This document shows positions 1 to 10,331 of a DNA stretch of 64,000 bases, in pieces (the first letter of the stretch is position 1; each line of letters opens with the position of its first letter). Position numbers and translations under genes: made by a program. The notes below the pieces were generated by a model. It made no database searches. It worked only from the letters and a program-made list of their open reading frames with translations, and was not told the origin of the DNA. Location of the stretch: the NCBI RefSeq assembly GCF_000002425.4, contig NC_037255.1:8579458-8643457 (forward strand), given 5' to 3'. The stretch is from Physcomitrium patens. Lineage: Eukaryota > Streptophyta > Bryopsida > Funariales > Funariaceae.

Positions 1-990
1 TTCAGAGTTCCAATTAGATGCTATCATGAATGCCCTCGCTACGTTATCGCAAAGAACTCTAGAGATTGAAGGAGTCATGGCAAGGCTTCATAATCATGGA
101 GCATCTGGGATGGCACAATCTAGGTTGCACCAGCCTCAAACTTCTGTACTTGGAGAAGCAACTTTGCCTCAAGTTCGATAAGCACCGTTGATTCTACAAC
201 ATAAGGAGCCTCGAGTTAGCCTTCCGGACAAGTTCAATGGTACACGTTCCAAGTTTCAAGGATTCGTCAACCAAATCAGGTTGATAATAGTTTTACAGCC
301 CGAACGCTATCCAACTTAGGAGTCACGTGTTGGGCTTGTTGGAACCTTACTTACAGGACAAGCTCTATCATGGTTTGCTCTTTTGTTTGAGAAACGATCA
401 TCCATACTAAACAACTTTGAAACCTTTTTGGAGGCATTTGTGGAAGCATTTGGTGAATACGAGAAGGTTTGATGGGCTACAACAAAGATCTGGTCACTAA
501 GACAAGAGATGCGCTTTACATCAGTCTATGCATCGGACTTCAAGCAATTAGCATGCCACATCAATTGGGATGAAGAAGCGTTGATGAGTCAATTCTATTG
601 GGGTTTAAGGGACAATGTGAAGGATTTGCTGTTAACTCTTCCTGATCCACAAATGCTCAACGAAGCTATTAGCCAAGTTGTGAAGTGCGATAACCGCCTA
701 TTTCAATGCCGCCAAGACCAATGTTCAAGACAACATATGATTCGTCACACCCCAATTATGTCAGCAAGCTGCAAGAATTCACATTCAGAGGTAGAAGTCA
801 TGCAAATTGATGCGATATATGTCGAATCCCTTACTTTAGAAGAAAATAAGCGGCATATGGAGGAAGATCTATGCTTGTATTACGGTGAAGAAGGCCATAA
901 AGTTGGAAACTGTCCCAAGAAGCAAAATCGATGTATTGTCAAGATTAAAGGGATGTTTATTCAAGAAAACGAGGATGCCCAGCCACAATA
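1..990 (+). pseudogene. CHR1 gag remnant
   Basis: Gag is the structural protein that forms the cytoplasmic virus-like particle and packages the element RNA. The region shows the gag core block 'KFNGTRSKFQGFVNQ' near 225-275, the helical capsid-like part after it, and a degenerate CCHC knuckle ('LCLYYGEEGHKVGNC') near 870-915. The same blocks recur in CHR2 at 36520-37220. The N-terminus is outside the window. The family assignment is secure from co-linearity with CHR2; the copy is not open throughout. Confidence 0.8.
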
Positions 991-996
991 GGAACC

Positions 997-1356
997 ATGT
1001 GGCTGGACAGTGAAATATCGCAACAACAACCAGGTTCCTTTCTTTCCGCTCAACCTGCCCTTTATTTTACAATCCCTTTGCTTAGTGGCCCTCAAAAACT
1101 GAGAACCTTAGCATTATTAGATTCAAAAGCATCTGCTTGTTTCTTAGACGAAGAATTTATGAAGCATCATAAGATCCTTTTAGTACAAAAATCCAAACCT
1201 GTTCACGTTGAGGTTATAGATGGGCGACCTTTATTGTCTGGTAGTATCACCCATGAATCAGAATCTATAGAAGTGACGTTTAAGGGCCATAGTAGTCATA
1301 TTATTTTTAATATTATTAGAACCCCATCAAATCCTATTATTCTTGGTCTTTCTTGA
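997..1356 (+). pseudogene. CHR1 retroviral-type aspartic protease remnant
   Basis: The protease matures the Gag-Pol polyprotein inside the particle. The active-site block reads 'LALLDSKASACFLDEEF' near 1115-1160, a variant of the usual L-D-S-G-A-S signature, followed by 'PVHVEVIDGRPL' and the closing 'NPIILGLS' block that marks the end of gypsy proteases. The same three blocks are in CHR2 (37420-37675), CHR3 (53655-53900) and CHR4 (57120-57330). Confidence 0.8.
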
Positions 1357-1740
1357 TTGGAAAAGCATAACCCATCCACAGATTGGAAGTTGCAGAAGAT
1401 GACCTTTCCCACAAAACCATCCAAGAGCAAGCCTAGTAGAAAACCCCGAATAGAGAAATCCTTATTTATTGGAGCAAGAGTGTTTATAAGATTGTCTAAG
1501 GAAGGCACACCGTTTGTCATTTATGTGGCTCCAACTATCGTGGAGAAGATCTTGACAACAAGTATACCGGAGCAATATAAGGATTTTAAAGACGTGTTTC
1601 AAAAGAAAAATGTCGACATGCTACTGGAACACAGACCATATGATTGCGCCATAGACTTACAGGAAGGAGCACAACTGTCTTTTGGCCCAATCTACAATCT
1701 ATCGCAGATGGAGTTGGCGGAGTTGCGGAAGTAGATCGAT
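1357..1740 (+). pseudogene. CHR1 reverse transcriptase, N-terminal part
   Basis: This is the linker and the first part of RT. 'KDVFQKKNVDMLLEHRPYD' near 1590-1645 and 'FGPIYNLSQMELAELRK' near 1680-1732 are the conserved approach to the RT palm in Tcn1-like chromoviruses. The catalytic YxDD region, RNase H and integrase do not follow in this copy. Confidence 0.75.
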
Positions 1741-1769
1741 GAGAATCTAGGTAAGAACTTCATCCATCA

Positions 1770-1865
1770 TTCAAAATTAATGAGCGAACGTGGGAGCTAG
1801 CTAAAAATCTCGCCAATGCACCACAAAAGGTATAAGAATTTCATCAACAACATCCTCATAAACCT
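1770..1865 (+). pseudogene. CHR1 chromodomain tail
   Basis: The translation contains 'ERTWELAKNLANAPQKV' followed by 'EFHQQHPHKP'. This matches the end of the CHR2 chromodomain (about 40610-40775), where 'ERTREPIKNLTNAAKVVEAFHR' stands. Chromodomains at the integrase C-terminus direct chromoviruses to marked chromatin. Only the last part of the domain is seen. Confidence 0.6.
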
Positions 1866-1905
1866 AAGTCGATTCGACGATAGCTTCCTTCTGAAGCTTG
1901 CTCAC

Positions 1906-2603
1906 TGTGACTGTCGTTTTACTTACTCTAATTAATCTAATCAGAGTAAACTTGTATAGGAGAATTTGAACACAGGAAAAGAATACCGCATGAGCTTACA
2001 CGTTAGGATCAGACAATTAACTGTATTCCGCACTACTTAAAACACCCAGGAAATACTACAATGCTTTCCACTTCCTAATAATACTCCACCATCACTGATA
2101 ACAACAACAAGTAATCCCGTACTATCCTAAATGACAGGACATAATCATACTATAATCCAAACTCTGGAGTTCTTCACCATTAACTGCCTTCACATTTCAG
2201 TGTTTCACACAAACACAGACTCATTCTCTCTGCTGAACTACAATCAAATTTCAGCATTCGATCTTTCTTCTTCCCATTTAATAACAATCATACTTCCATT
2301 TCATAATTCACTTTCACAATATTCAAAAACTCTTAATCTTCTTATTCAAAGAAAATAACAAACAAAAGAAAAGAGGTAGCACCAAGCTTACCCCAGCTCA
2401 CACTATCACAGTCTGGCCCTTACTTCCTCTCTTCCATCTTCCTTATGCTACCATGAGATATCAACTGCTACATCTCTAATGAAAACTACTTTTCCTAACT
2501 ATTTATCCATTTTACCTATTGAACTACCTTTTCAACAGTCATCTATCCCTGTTTACACAAAAACTAAGTATCTACAATTCAGCAAATAACTACTTATTCT
2601 ACA
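1906..2603 (-). repeat. OTA1 3' LTR
   Basis: 698 bp, starting TGTAGAATAAG and ending AATCACA-like on the minus strand (here AGTCACA). It has the same length as the 5' copy at 30292-30989. The small reading frames inside are not genes. A related 776-bp LTR heads OTA2 at 9444. Confidence 0.92.
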
Positions 2604-2620
2604 TAGCCCCACTTCCATCT
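2604..2620 (-). other. OTA1 polypurine tract
   Basis: The minus strand reads GATGGAAGTGGGGCTA directly before the TGTAGAATAAG start of the 3' LTR. This is the place and composition expected for the plus-strand primer. Confidence 0.7.
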
Positions 2621-2689
2621 GTGCAGCATCCTCGCAAACATAGAACCGATACATAACTAAAAAAAAACTTCTCCAAAATTTCTATTTAT

Positions 2690-4376
2690 CTGATACACCC
2701 AATTGATCAATTACTATATTATCCATTATTGGTTCCACCGATTCTAGCTCTAGTGGTACGTCTTCATCCTCTTCTAATATTTTAAGCGACTCCTTTCTCA
2801 ACTGGGCTAAAAGTTCTTCATTGTATTCTCCCAATTTATGGACCTGAGCTTCCAATTTCAGGATCTGGGCATCATGAAGTTACAATTGATGTTGCTGCGG
2901 ACTCATCCCTTCTGGAACATCTTCAATCGACACTTGAGATTGGCTCCTCACAGTTAACTCTTCTGTCAGTTTTGACACCTCATTTTGTAAAACTTCAATT
3001 TCAGACCTCATTTTCCCCGTTTCACATCTCAACTGGTCACACAATAACGCTTTCTCTATCGCCAATAACTCTCTCTTGTCCACTTCCGCTTGCAACTGGT
3101 ATTTGAACTTCTCCCGTTCCAAATCCCATGACTTCCTATTCTGAATCAATTTGTCCCGTTGTCCTTCTACAATCCGTGAAATCTGTTCGTTTTCCTTTGT
3201 CTAAGCCTCATATTGGAGAACCAATTTTCGCTCCAGGACCAACTTGGCTTCTTCAATTTCTTGAATCCTCAGTTCTTGCTCCCTAATTTTTCGATTTTGA
3301 TCCGATATCCTTTTTTTACTGTCCTCCCAATCCCGTTTACTTCTGTCTTCTACATCCAATGCTCGTACCATATAATGTATTTGTGAAATGTGCTTCAATA
3401 CGGCATTTTTAAGAGATACTCCTTCAGGTAATCGACCTTCTGGAAACACCAACTGGTTGATATCAATCAATAATGGGACTTGATTCTCCTCTTCTACCAC
3501 AACACCACTTGGAACCTGTCTCTCTTCGGTAACCGGAGCTATCCCTTGAACCAGTGCACGACTTGATTCTCCAATTTCGTGTATTACATCTGCTGCATTG
3601 TGATTCTGTGCCAACAAATTTTGTTCTCTCTGCAAAGGTGCTGACCCTGGTATAGGATTTTTCTCTTCTGACGGTGGTTGACGCAATGTGTGCGCGATGA
3701 CAACATACACATAATTTGAACAAAGCAAGGATGTGAACTTCCCTAATTTGAACTTGGCTCCTATCTTCGCATGAATACGAGTAGCTACGTAAGCCGCCCA
3801 ATTGAATACCATCCCTTCAAACACCCCTACTGTTGCATACAATAATCGTTTTGACACGTATGTAGGGTGTCGGTACAATCCTGACCACCTCACCACGAAC
3901 CGCAACCATTTCACATATTCTGGTGTAATCGCCTCTTGAGTCTGCCATCTTTGGCTCCTTTCAAAGGATGACATTCTTCCCTTGAAATATCTACCTGGGC
4001 TGAAATCGCTTGACTCATCAGTCCCTACTGCCATCTCTCCAATGAGAAGAAACAACACCTTTTCCAGGATTGTTTCATCAATCCCAATAATTCATCCTTA
4101 AACGACACTCGATCCATCCTCAAGGTCGTAATTCTTAATGTATTCCTCCACTAATAACACATTGATTGATGGTAAACGCTTTGAATGGTGCAAAAACTGG
4201 AACAGCTTCGCAGTCTGAAAATCCCTTATTTTTCTTTGCGTCCAACAGATTTGTAACTTCATCGGCTCCATATTGGTAACGATTATCACAGACGGTGGTT
4301 TTGCTTTGTGTTTAGCTTTCACATTTCGGCCACTTTCATCTCTGTCTACAGCTCTCTTGGTACTTTCAATCGCCAT
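2690..4376 (-). pseudogene. OTA1 post-pol ORF: globular domain plus long coiled coil
   Basis: A coding region of roughly 560 residues in the 'envelope position', between pol and the 3' LTR. The N-terminal part is basic ('VDRDESGRNVKAKHKAK'). A middle globular part contains 'YVKWLRFVVRWSGLYRH', 'GVFEGMVFNWAAYVATRI' and 'FTSLLCSNYVYVVIAHT'. The last third is charged heptad-like helix ('KRISDQNRKIREQELRIQE', then 'SEIEVLQNEVSKLTEEL'). I see no signal peptide or convincing membrane anchor, so it is not a retroviral-type envelope. The layout resembles the extra ORF of Athila-type plant elements (putative plant transposon protein domain), a match made from memory. Function unknown. The copy is broken. 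Confidence 0.65.
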
Positions 4377-4612
4377 GACTCAAATTCTTACAGGTCCTAA
4401 CCGTCAATGCGACTCTCCAATATGCCCAAAACACTAAAATGAAACACAAATAAGCAACAACAGAATATAACACCACAGAATAATCCTTAATAGGAGCCCC
4501 ACTCCTATTCTATTACCTAGTAGTGATAACGACAACATGGTACCCATATTGTCCATTTTTCACTTCCTTCGCATCTGACACAATAGTAATTACTAAATAT
4601 CTTTGCAGTCGC
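4377..4612 (-). other. OTA1 spacer between pol and post-pol ORF
   Basis: Noncoding on both strands as far as I can see. On the minus strand it links the end of pol, now displaced to 15080 by FDD1, to the post-pol ORF. It ends at the FDD1 insertion point, where TCGC (4609-4612) is a near match to CCGC (15080-15083). Confidence 0.6.
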
Positions 4613-5945
4613 TATCGTATGGCATGATTTTCTATCTAAAAATACACCGGGTATCTAGTTGTAGAGAGTTTAGGTTCCTTTTTTATATAATGCCTTAGCT
4701 CCCAAAAACAAACTCCTTGCTTTGTATAAAAATTCAAAATATCTTTAAATTCTTCAAAATATATTTCTTCCCGCCAAGGACCTTTTTACATCAGACTTTG
4801 AAAATTCATAAAAGCTAATCCAACCGTTCACTTTGTTTCAAATTTCTACATAAGCTAGATGCTATACTTAACTTTTACCACAACAAAATTGAACCGCACA
4901 TCTATCACCGATCGTTCGGCATCTAAGAAACCCTAGCAGGTGCACAAAACCCTAACTTACAAGCACCCGAAAACTATTTTCCTTATATCTCTTAAACCCA
5001 AGCTCTAAATCACACAAAATTTGTATAGAAAGCTTTATAACAAGATTGCACTCAATCTTGGAAATTTTGAGCTAAAACCTCGTCAAATTGTCTAAGATAT
5101 AGCTCAAATTACAAGCACAAGTAATTCGGGCTACTTACTACCCTTAGATATCAAGCGCTGACTTCAACTGCCAATATCTCCTTCATAAAAGATTGGAATT
5201 CGATAAACAGTATGCACAAACTGTAGCCGAAAAAGTTCTCTCTTCAAATCCGGTCGCCGATCCTCGTTTGCCGTCCGTACGCGTGCGGTATGCTCAAAAG
5301 AGTGACAGTACGTTGAAAACTTACACCTTAACTTTGAGCGCCTATAACTTCTTCATATAAACCCCAAATGACACAAAACTTGCACCAAAACCTTAACCAA
5401 AAACCTAAACCTTCTGACCCTAGCCTTCAAAGTTCGAATGGCCTCGAGAAACTAACCCTAATCCCTAATATGGCCTCGGGCAGACTCCTCAAAGTCCATT
5501 GGTCATGATTTTTGACCAATAGGAATGGAGATTTTTATTTTTCATCTCCATTCATCTATATTGGTGCCCTAATTCTTCCCTTTGCTACCAAAATCCTTCT
5601 TCAATCCTTTTTCTTATAAGATTTACATAATGTATGCTCTAAACACCAAATAAAAGAACCAAAATAAGTTTTTAAATGTCACCAATGTCTAATAAAGGTG
5701 ACTCTAAATATTTAGAAGTTACTATCAACCAAAACCAATCTTATAAGCCACTATCAAAAAGAAATTAAAGTTATACAAATTCTATACTAATCTTTTTAAA
5801 CAACCTCTTTTCAAAGTAATAATCAAATTATATTCTACAACCAACTAAAATCTACTAACATAGCTTTCACCATGTTACTTAATAAATTATATATTAAATA
5901 CATATTTACATTATTTTCATATAGTAGCCGAACCACAACATGACA
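4613..5945 (-). repeat. FDD1 3' LTR
   Basis: 1333 bp, nearly identical to 13747-15079 and to the reverse complement of 28947-30279. On the minus strand it starts TGTCATGTTGTGG. It contains two adjacent hairpins with 10-bp and 8-bp stems. Parts of it are recognisably homologous to the FDD4 LTR around the 'CCTATTGGTCAAA' and 'GGCTGCCCGAGGCC' blocks. Confidence 0.92.
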
Positions 5946-5983
5946 TCCACTCCTTCTAAACCTGTGCATCCTCCGGTATGCAC
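5946..5983 (-). other. FDD1 3' UTR hairpin and polypurine tract
   Basis: On the minus strand, GTGCAT-ACCGGAGG-ATGCAC forms a 6-bp hairpin (5964-5983), followed by the purine tract TTTAGAAGGAGTGGA abutting the LTR. The hairpin ends exactly 18 nt before the LTR, as in FDD2, FDD3 and FDD4. Confidence 0.75.
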
Positions 5984-5989
5984 CAAGAA

Positions 5990-7472
5990 GAACAAAAGTT
6001 GTGGTCGGCATCATGTTACCTCCTCAGCAATGTCTTCTTCAAAATCCAATTCTTCTTCCTCATAACTAGATGGATCAAATTCTTCTTCAACATCTTCAAG
6101 GATTAATTCTTAATTCCGTTGTTTTAAAAATTTTATACGTTTTCCTGCAATCGGAATTTTGAGTCTTGTTCCATCTAATTCCCTTAATGCATATGTAGCA
6201 TTATCCAAAACATGTACAACCACATAAGGCCCAAACCAACGCTTAGAGAACTTTTTAAGAACACTATGTTGATTATCCAAGCTGTTGTCATATACCAAAA
6301 CCCAATCACCTTCTTGAATATCTTTTGGCCTCAACCTGAGTCGCTTATCAAATCTATCTTTATTCTTTAAGCGTGACTCTTTTAGCCTTATAATTGCTTT
6401 TTCCACATCTTCAGGTCTTCTTTCTAGTTGGCGAATTCGAAGTACAAGAAGTTCTTCTTTAGATATATTATCTTGCCAAGGCAAGATACTCCAAGTAGGT
6501 ACTTGCTCTTCAATGGGCATAATGGGCTTCTGTCCTTGCATTAACTCTGCTGGCATATATCCTGTCACTGAACTGTGAGTAGTCCGATCAGCCCAAAGAA
6601 TAAATGACAATAATCTTGGCCATTCTCTTGCTCTTCCTTTGCAAGCTTTAACAATGGCCTTTACAATAGGAGGATGACCTCTCACTCTTAGCATTGCCTT
6701 CTGGATTATAAGATGTAATAAGTACTAGCTTGATCCCACATCTCTCAAAGAATTGTCTAGCTTCATGTGCATCCAATTCTCCACGATTAGCAGTAATTTT
6801 TCCAATACATCCATATCTACAAATCACGTCTTCCAATAAAAATCTACAAACTCCTTCAGTGGATTTTATTCGTAGAGCTCTTCCTTCTACTTGGTTACAT
6901 AAATCTTCTCGTGCCAGAGCTAAGTATCACATTTTCCATATCCCCATAGGCATAGTAACGAGGTCTACAACCCATTTATAATGTATTGCAAGTGGATATG
7001 TAGGATGCAATCCATCTCTATGTCGAATCTCCGAGTATATCTGACACGTTTGGCATGATTCTACAAACTTCACCACATCTCTATACATATTACGCCACCA
7101 ATATTTTTCTTTGAGCTTGTTAAAGGTGGCATAAATACCTCTATGTCCAGCCCACAAACTATCATGAAATTCATGGATTAGTTGTTCTTGCATCTCTTTC
7201 TTGCAAAGTACTCTTTGTGGCATTCCGCTATTCCGCTTGCATCGCTTCCATAGGTAACCACCTTGTAAGAGGTAATTATAAGCCTTCCGTCTAATCTGCT
7301 TGAAATGAATATCACTCCATCCTGATTGTCTTGATAATGTGCTTAAATAGCATCCAATATCAATCCATTCTTCTTCATACAATTCTTCTGTAAATAGTCT
7401 TGGATATTCATCTTCTCTTTGTTGTGCCCTAGAATAAAAGGTAGTACCTATATCTTCAGTATCTTCAATCAA
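5990..7472 (-). pseudogene. FDD1 integrase with acidic C-terminal tail
   Basis: Integrase inserts the cDNA into the chromosome. The zinc-binding block has 'HDSLWAGHRG' followed by 'CQTC' (about 7190-7040). The catalytic core shows the first Asp in 'WVVDLVTMP' (about 6980), the second in the block around 'GELDAHEARQFF', and the Glu in the 'EGNAKSERSSS' block. The C-terminal beta part includes 'GDWVLVYDNSLDNQHS' and 'KRWFGPYVVVHVLDNATY'. A Glu/Asp-rich tail ends near 5990-6100. There is no chromodomain. Copy broken. Confidence 0.82.
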
Positions 7473-7481
7473 ACCTTCTTC

Positions 7482-7892
7482 TTATTCATATCTGGCTCGA
7501 GATAACATATCTGCTACAAGATTATCCTTGCTTGCTATATGCCTAAATTCAGGGTTCAAAGATTTAATATATGTAATCCATCTTAACATAGCAATATCAG
7601 GGGTATTACAATTAGTAATCATTCCCAATAGTGGCAAGCAATCTGTTTCCACTATCACTAGTGCTCCAATTAAATAATCTCTTTTACTTTTCAGAGCTGT
7701 AACTATTTTCCATAGCTCTCGTTTCACTTGTGGATAGTTTCTTTGTCGTTCACTTAATACTTTAGCTCCAAATCTAATAGCAAACATGTTCCCTTCTTCA
7801 TCATTTTGTCCTAAAGCCCAACCAACAGCTATTGGACTAGTATCAACTGTAAGTATCACTGATTTGCCATCCTCATAACTTATCCTTCGCAA
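7482..7892 (-). pseudogene. FDD1 RNase H domain
   Basis: RNase H degrades the RNA strand of the replication hybrid. The acidic positions are visible: 'ILTVDTSPIAVGWALG' (Asp), 'VKRELWKIV' (Glu), 'VETDCLPLLGM' (Asp) and 'DNLVADMLSRARYE' (Asp). It follows RT directly and is co-linear with FDD2, FDD3, FDD4 and FDD5. Confidence 0.85.
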
Positions 7893-7952
7893 TACAGGTG
7901 GAGAAGATAATAATTACTTTAGCTTTTAAATTGTTTCTGTATGTTTTTTCTC

Positions 7953-9443
7953 TCATTTAAATCTCTTCGCTTTTCGTAGCAAACTATAAAGAGGATCAGC
8001 TACATGTGCATAATGAGGAATCCATACACAATAAAATATGCAAGCTCCTAAAATCCTCCGTACCTCTGTTTGTGAGCTACAAATATCCTTCATTCGTTGT
8101 ATGGCATCCACCTTATTAGGATCAGGTTTGCGACCAAACCATCCACATAAATGCCCTACAATAACAACTTCTCGAACTCCAAAAGTAGATTTAGCTCCTG
8201 ACAATGTCAAGTGAACCTCCTCAAGTCGAGATAAAATTTTGTCACAGTCTAAAATATGATTAGATACAAATTTACGGCACCCCTTCTGATCCATTGTTTT
8301 ATCTTTTTCTTCTTCCACACACCTTTTTATTGGAATATCATCTAAGAAGGGCATAGTCTTTTCTGGAATGAAATCACGAAGAACCTTATTCATTCCATTC
8401 ATCATATGAGCTACTGAGTTTGTTGCTCCTTGTGGCAATGTACACATCTTAACCAACCCTAAAGGTGTCCTCATAGTAGTAACATCTTTGCTCCCTTCAG
8501 CTAGTTGAAATTGATCATATCCAGAATAAAAATCTCCAACAGAGTAAATAGCTCTACCAGCAAATGCCTCAGCAAATTCTCCAACAATTGGTCCAACTCC
8601 AGTATTTCTAATAGTTACTTGATTTACTAGTTGCATATCTTGAATAAACCGTAGTGTTCCATTTTTCTTTGGTACTATAAACCAACGGCTGGAATATGGT
8701 GCAAATGATGGCTCGAGGATCTTCATTTGTATCTTTTCTTTTAAAAGCTTCATAAGTTTAGGTAGATGTGCTTTAGGCACTGAAATTGGTCTTAAATCCC
8801 AAGGAACATGTGAAACTGTAAATATAATCATTAGTGCCACAACACTTGGATCAACACATCCAATTTCTGAAGGTTCAAAAGCAAAGGCCTTTCCATGCAT
8901 ACTTAACATTTTTTTAAATTCTATTTCTTCAACAGGCAATAGGAAATTTGTAGATCCTATTTTTAACTCATTAAGTGTGTTCTTAGTAAACTTATGGCCA
9001 ATTTGTTTAGGATCCCGTAAGACCTTCTCCTTCAAAGCTTGTTGAACTTGATGATTGGAATCACTAGGTAATGGTATAGCTACTAGTTTTATTTTTCTCT
9101 CCATAGTCTTGTACTTAGTTTCAACTTCGACTTTATAATCTTGAAATGCTTGTATAGCTGAGTAGAGCTCTCTTGAATGTACTTGCATCACTTGATCTTC
9201 ATTTCCTTGTTCAACCTCTAAAAGTTCTTCCATAAAATTTTCTAAACTAGTCTCTATATATACACCTATTATCTTATCATCTCCATCAAGCACACCCACT
9301 CTTTTTAGGTCTTTTTCAGATTTTTGCACAACTTTTTTCTCCCACTTTGGTAGATCATTAAGTTGTGTATAGATAGCAAATCCATTCTTAGATAATTCTA
9401 TAACACCTGTACAAAAGGTACTTTCTTTTTCATGCGAGAGTAC
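7953..9443 (-). pseudogene. FDD1 reverse transcriptase
   Basis: The RNA-dependent DNA polymerase of the element. The palm contains 'RWFIVPKKNGTLRFIQDM', 'GDFYSGYDQFQLAEGS', 'CTLPQGATNSVAHMMNG' and the catalytic 'PFLDDIPIKR', so the usual YxDD is F-L-D-D. A charged insert of about 20 residues follows the catalytic pair. The thumb/connection shows 'VREVVIVGHLCGWFGRKPDP'. The upstream 120 residues are the pol N-terminal extension shared by all FDD copies. It begins beside the OTA2 LTR. Confidence 0.85.
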
Positions 9444-10219
9444 TGTAGAATAAGTAGTTATTTGCTGATTTGTAGATACTTAGTTTATAGTGTAAACAGA
9501 GATAGATGACTGTTAGAAAGGTAGTTTAGTAGTTAAAATGGATGAATAGTTAGGAAAAGTAGTTTTCATTAGAGATGTAGCAGTTGGTATCTTGTGGTAG
9601 GATAAGGAGGATGAGAGAGAGGAAGAAACCGCCATTACTGTGATAGTGTGAGCCGGGGTAAGCTTGGTGCTACCTCTTTTCTTTTTTTGTTATGTTCTTT
9701 GAAATAAGAGTATTGAGAGTTTCTAAATATTGTGAAGTGAATCATGGAATGAAAGTGTGAATGGAATTATATGTTATTGAATGAGAAGAAGAGAGATTGA
9801 ATGTTGAAATCTGAATGTAGTTCAGCAGAAAGAGTGAATCTGTGGTTGTGTGAAACACTGTAATGTGAATGGTAGTTCTGTGTGAAGAATTCCAGTAATT
9901 GGAATGAGGGTAATTGTGTGCTGAAGCTGTGATGTTGAGGTATTACAGTTGAAGATTATAAGAGTGAAGATATATTGGTAGAAATAACAGTTATTGGTAT
10001 GACTGAATTGTTGCAAAGAAGAGAGTGATAAGGTGAAAGGAGAGATTATCGTTTTCCTATGTGCTTAGACAATGGAAATAGTGACGATACATTGGAGGTA
10101 ATTAATTGTGTGACCCTAACGTGAACGCTCAAGCAACTAGTCACTCCCCGTGTTCGAATTCCCCTATATGGGTTTATTCTAGGAAGTTTCTTTCGGAATA
10201 AGTAAAACAAAAAATCACA
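9444..10219 (+). repeat. OTA2 5' LTR
   Basis: 776 bp, starting TGTAGAATAAGTAG and ending AAAAATCACA, then three bases and a perfect tRNA-Asp-type PBS. It is related to the OTA1 LTRs in reverse orientation. The minus-strand frames inside are shadows. Confidence 0.9.
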
Positions 10220-10222
10220 TTT

Positions 10223-10240
10223 TGGCGCCGCTGCCGGGGA
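10223..10240 (+). other. OTA2 primer-binding site, tRNA-Asp type
   Basis: TGGCGCCGCTGCCGGGGA, three bases after the LTR. One base from the classic Athila/Tat PBS (TGGCGCCGTTGCCGGGGA) that pairs with the 3' end of plant tRNA-Asp. Confidence 0.9.
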
Positions 10241-10331
10241 GTGATAATAGCTTTGAGCATTAGGAATTAATTACAAACGTGTGAGAAAATGGACAATGGA
10301 AGACGATTTCAGTAGTGTTTGAAGAAAGATT

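Larger units (their letters stand above)
1..1905 (+). mobile_element. CHR1, left part: Tcn1-like chromovirus fossil
   Basis: Ty3/gypsy chromovirus whose 5' LTR and gag start lie left of the window. Parts present in order are gag, aspartic protease, the start of reverse transcriptase, and a chromodomain tail; most of pol is absent. The element resumes at 30990 beyond OTA1, whose insertion made the CTCAC duplication at 1901-1905 and 30990-30994. Its parts match CHR2 (35521-41910) in order and style. It is broken, with at least five breaks plus loss of most of pol. Confidence 0.85.

Noticed and set aside
2131-2358. Small plus-strand reading frame, also at 30517-30705
   Set aside because: It lies inside the OTA1 LTRs, antisense to the element. 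Both copies exist only because the LTR is repeated; the composition is not protein-like.
3201-4058. Retroviral-type envelope protein in the envelope position of OTA1
   Set aside because: No signal peptide, cleavage site or membrane anchor; the second half is a soluble coiled coil. Kept as an ORF of unknown function.
9822-10016. Minus-strand frame with hydrophobic content
   Set aside because: Falls within the OTA2 LTR, no start context, no homologue in the related OTA1 LTR in the same frame.
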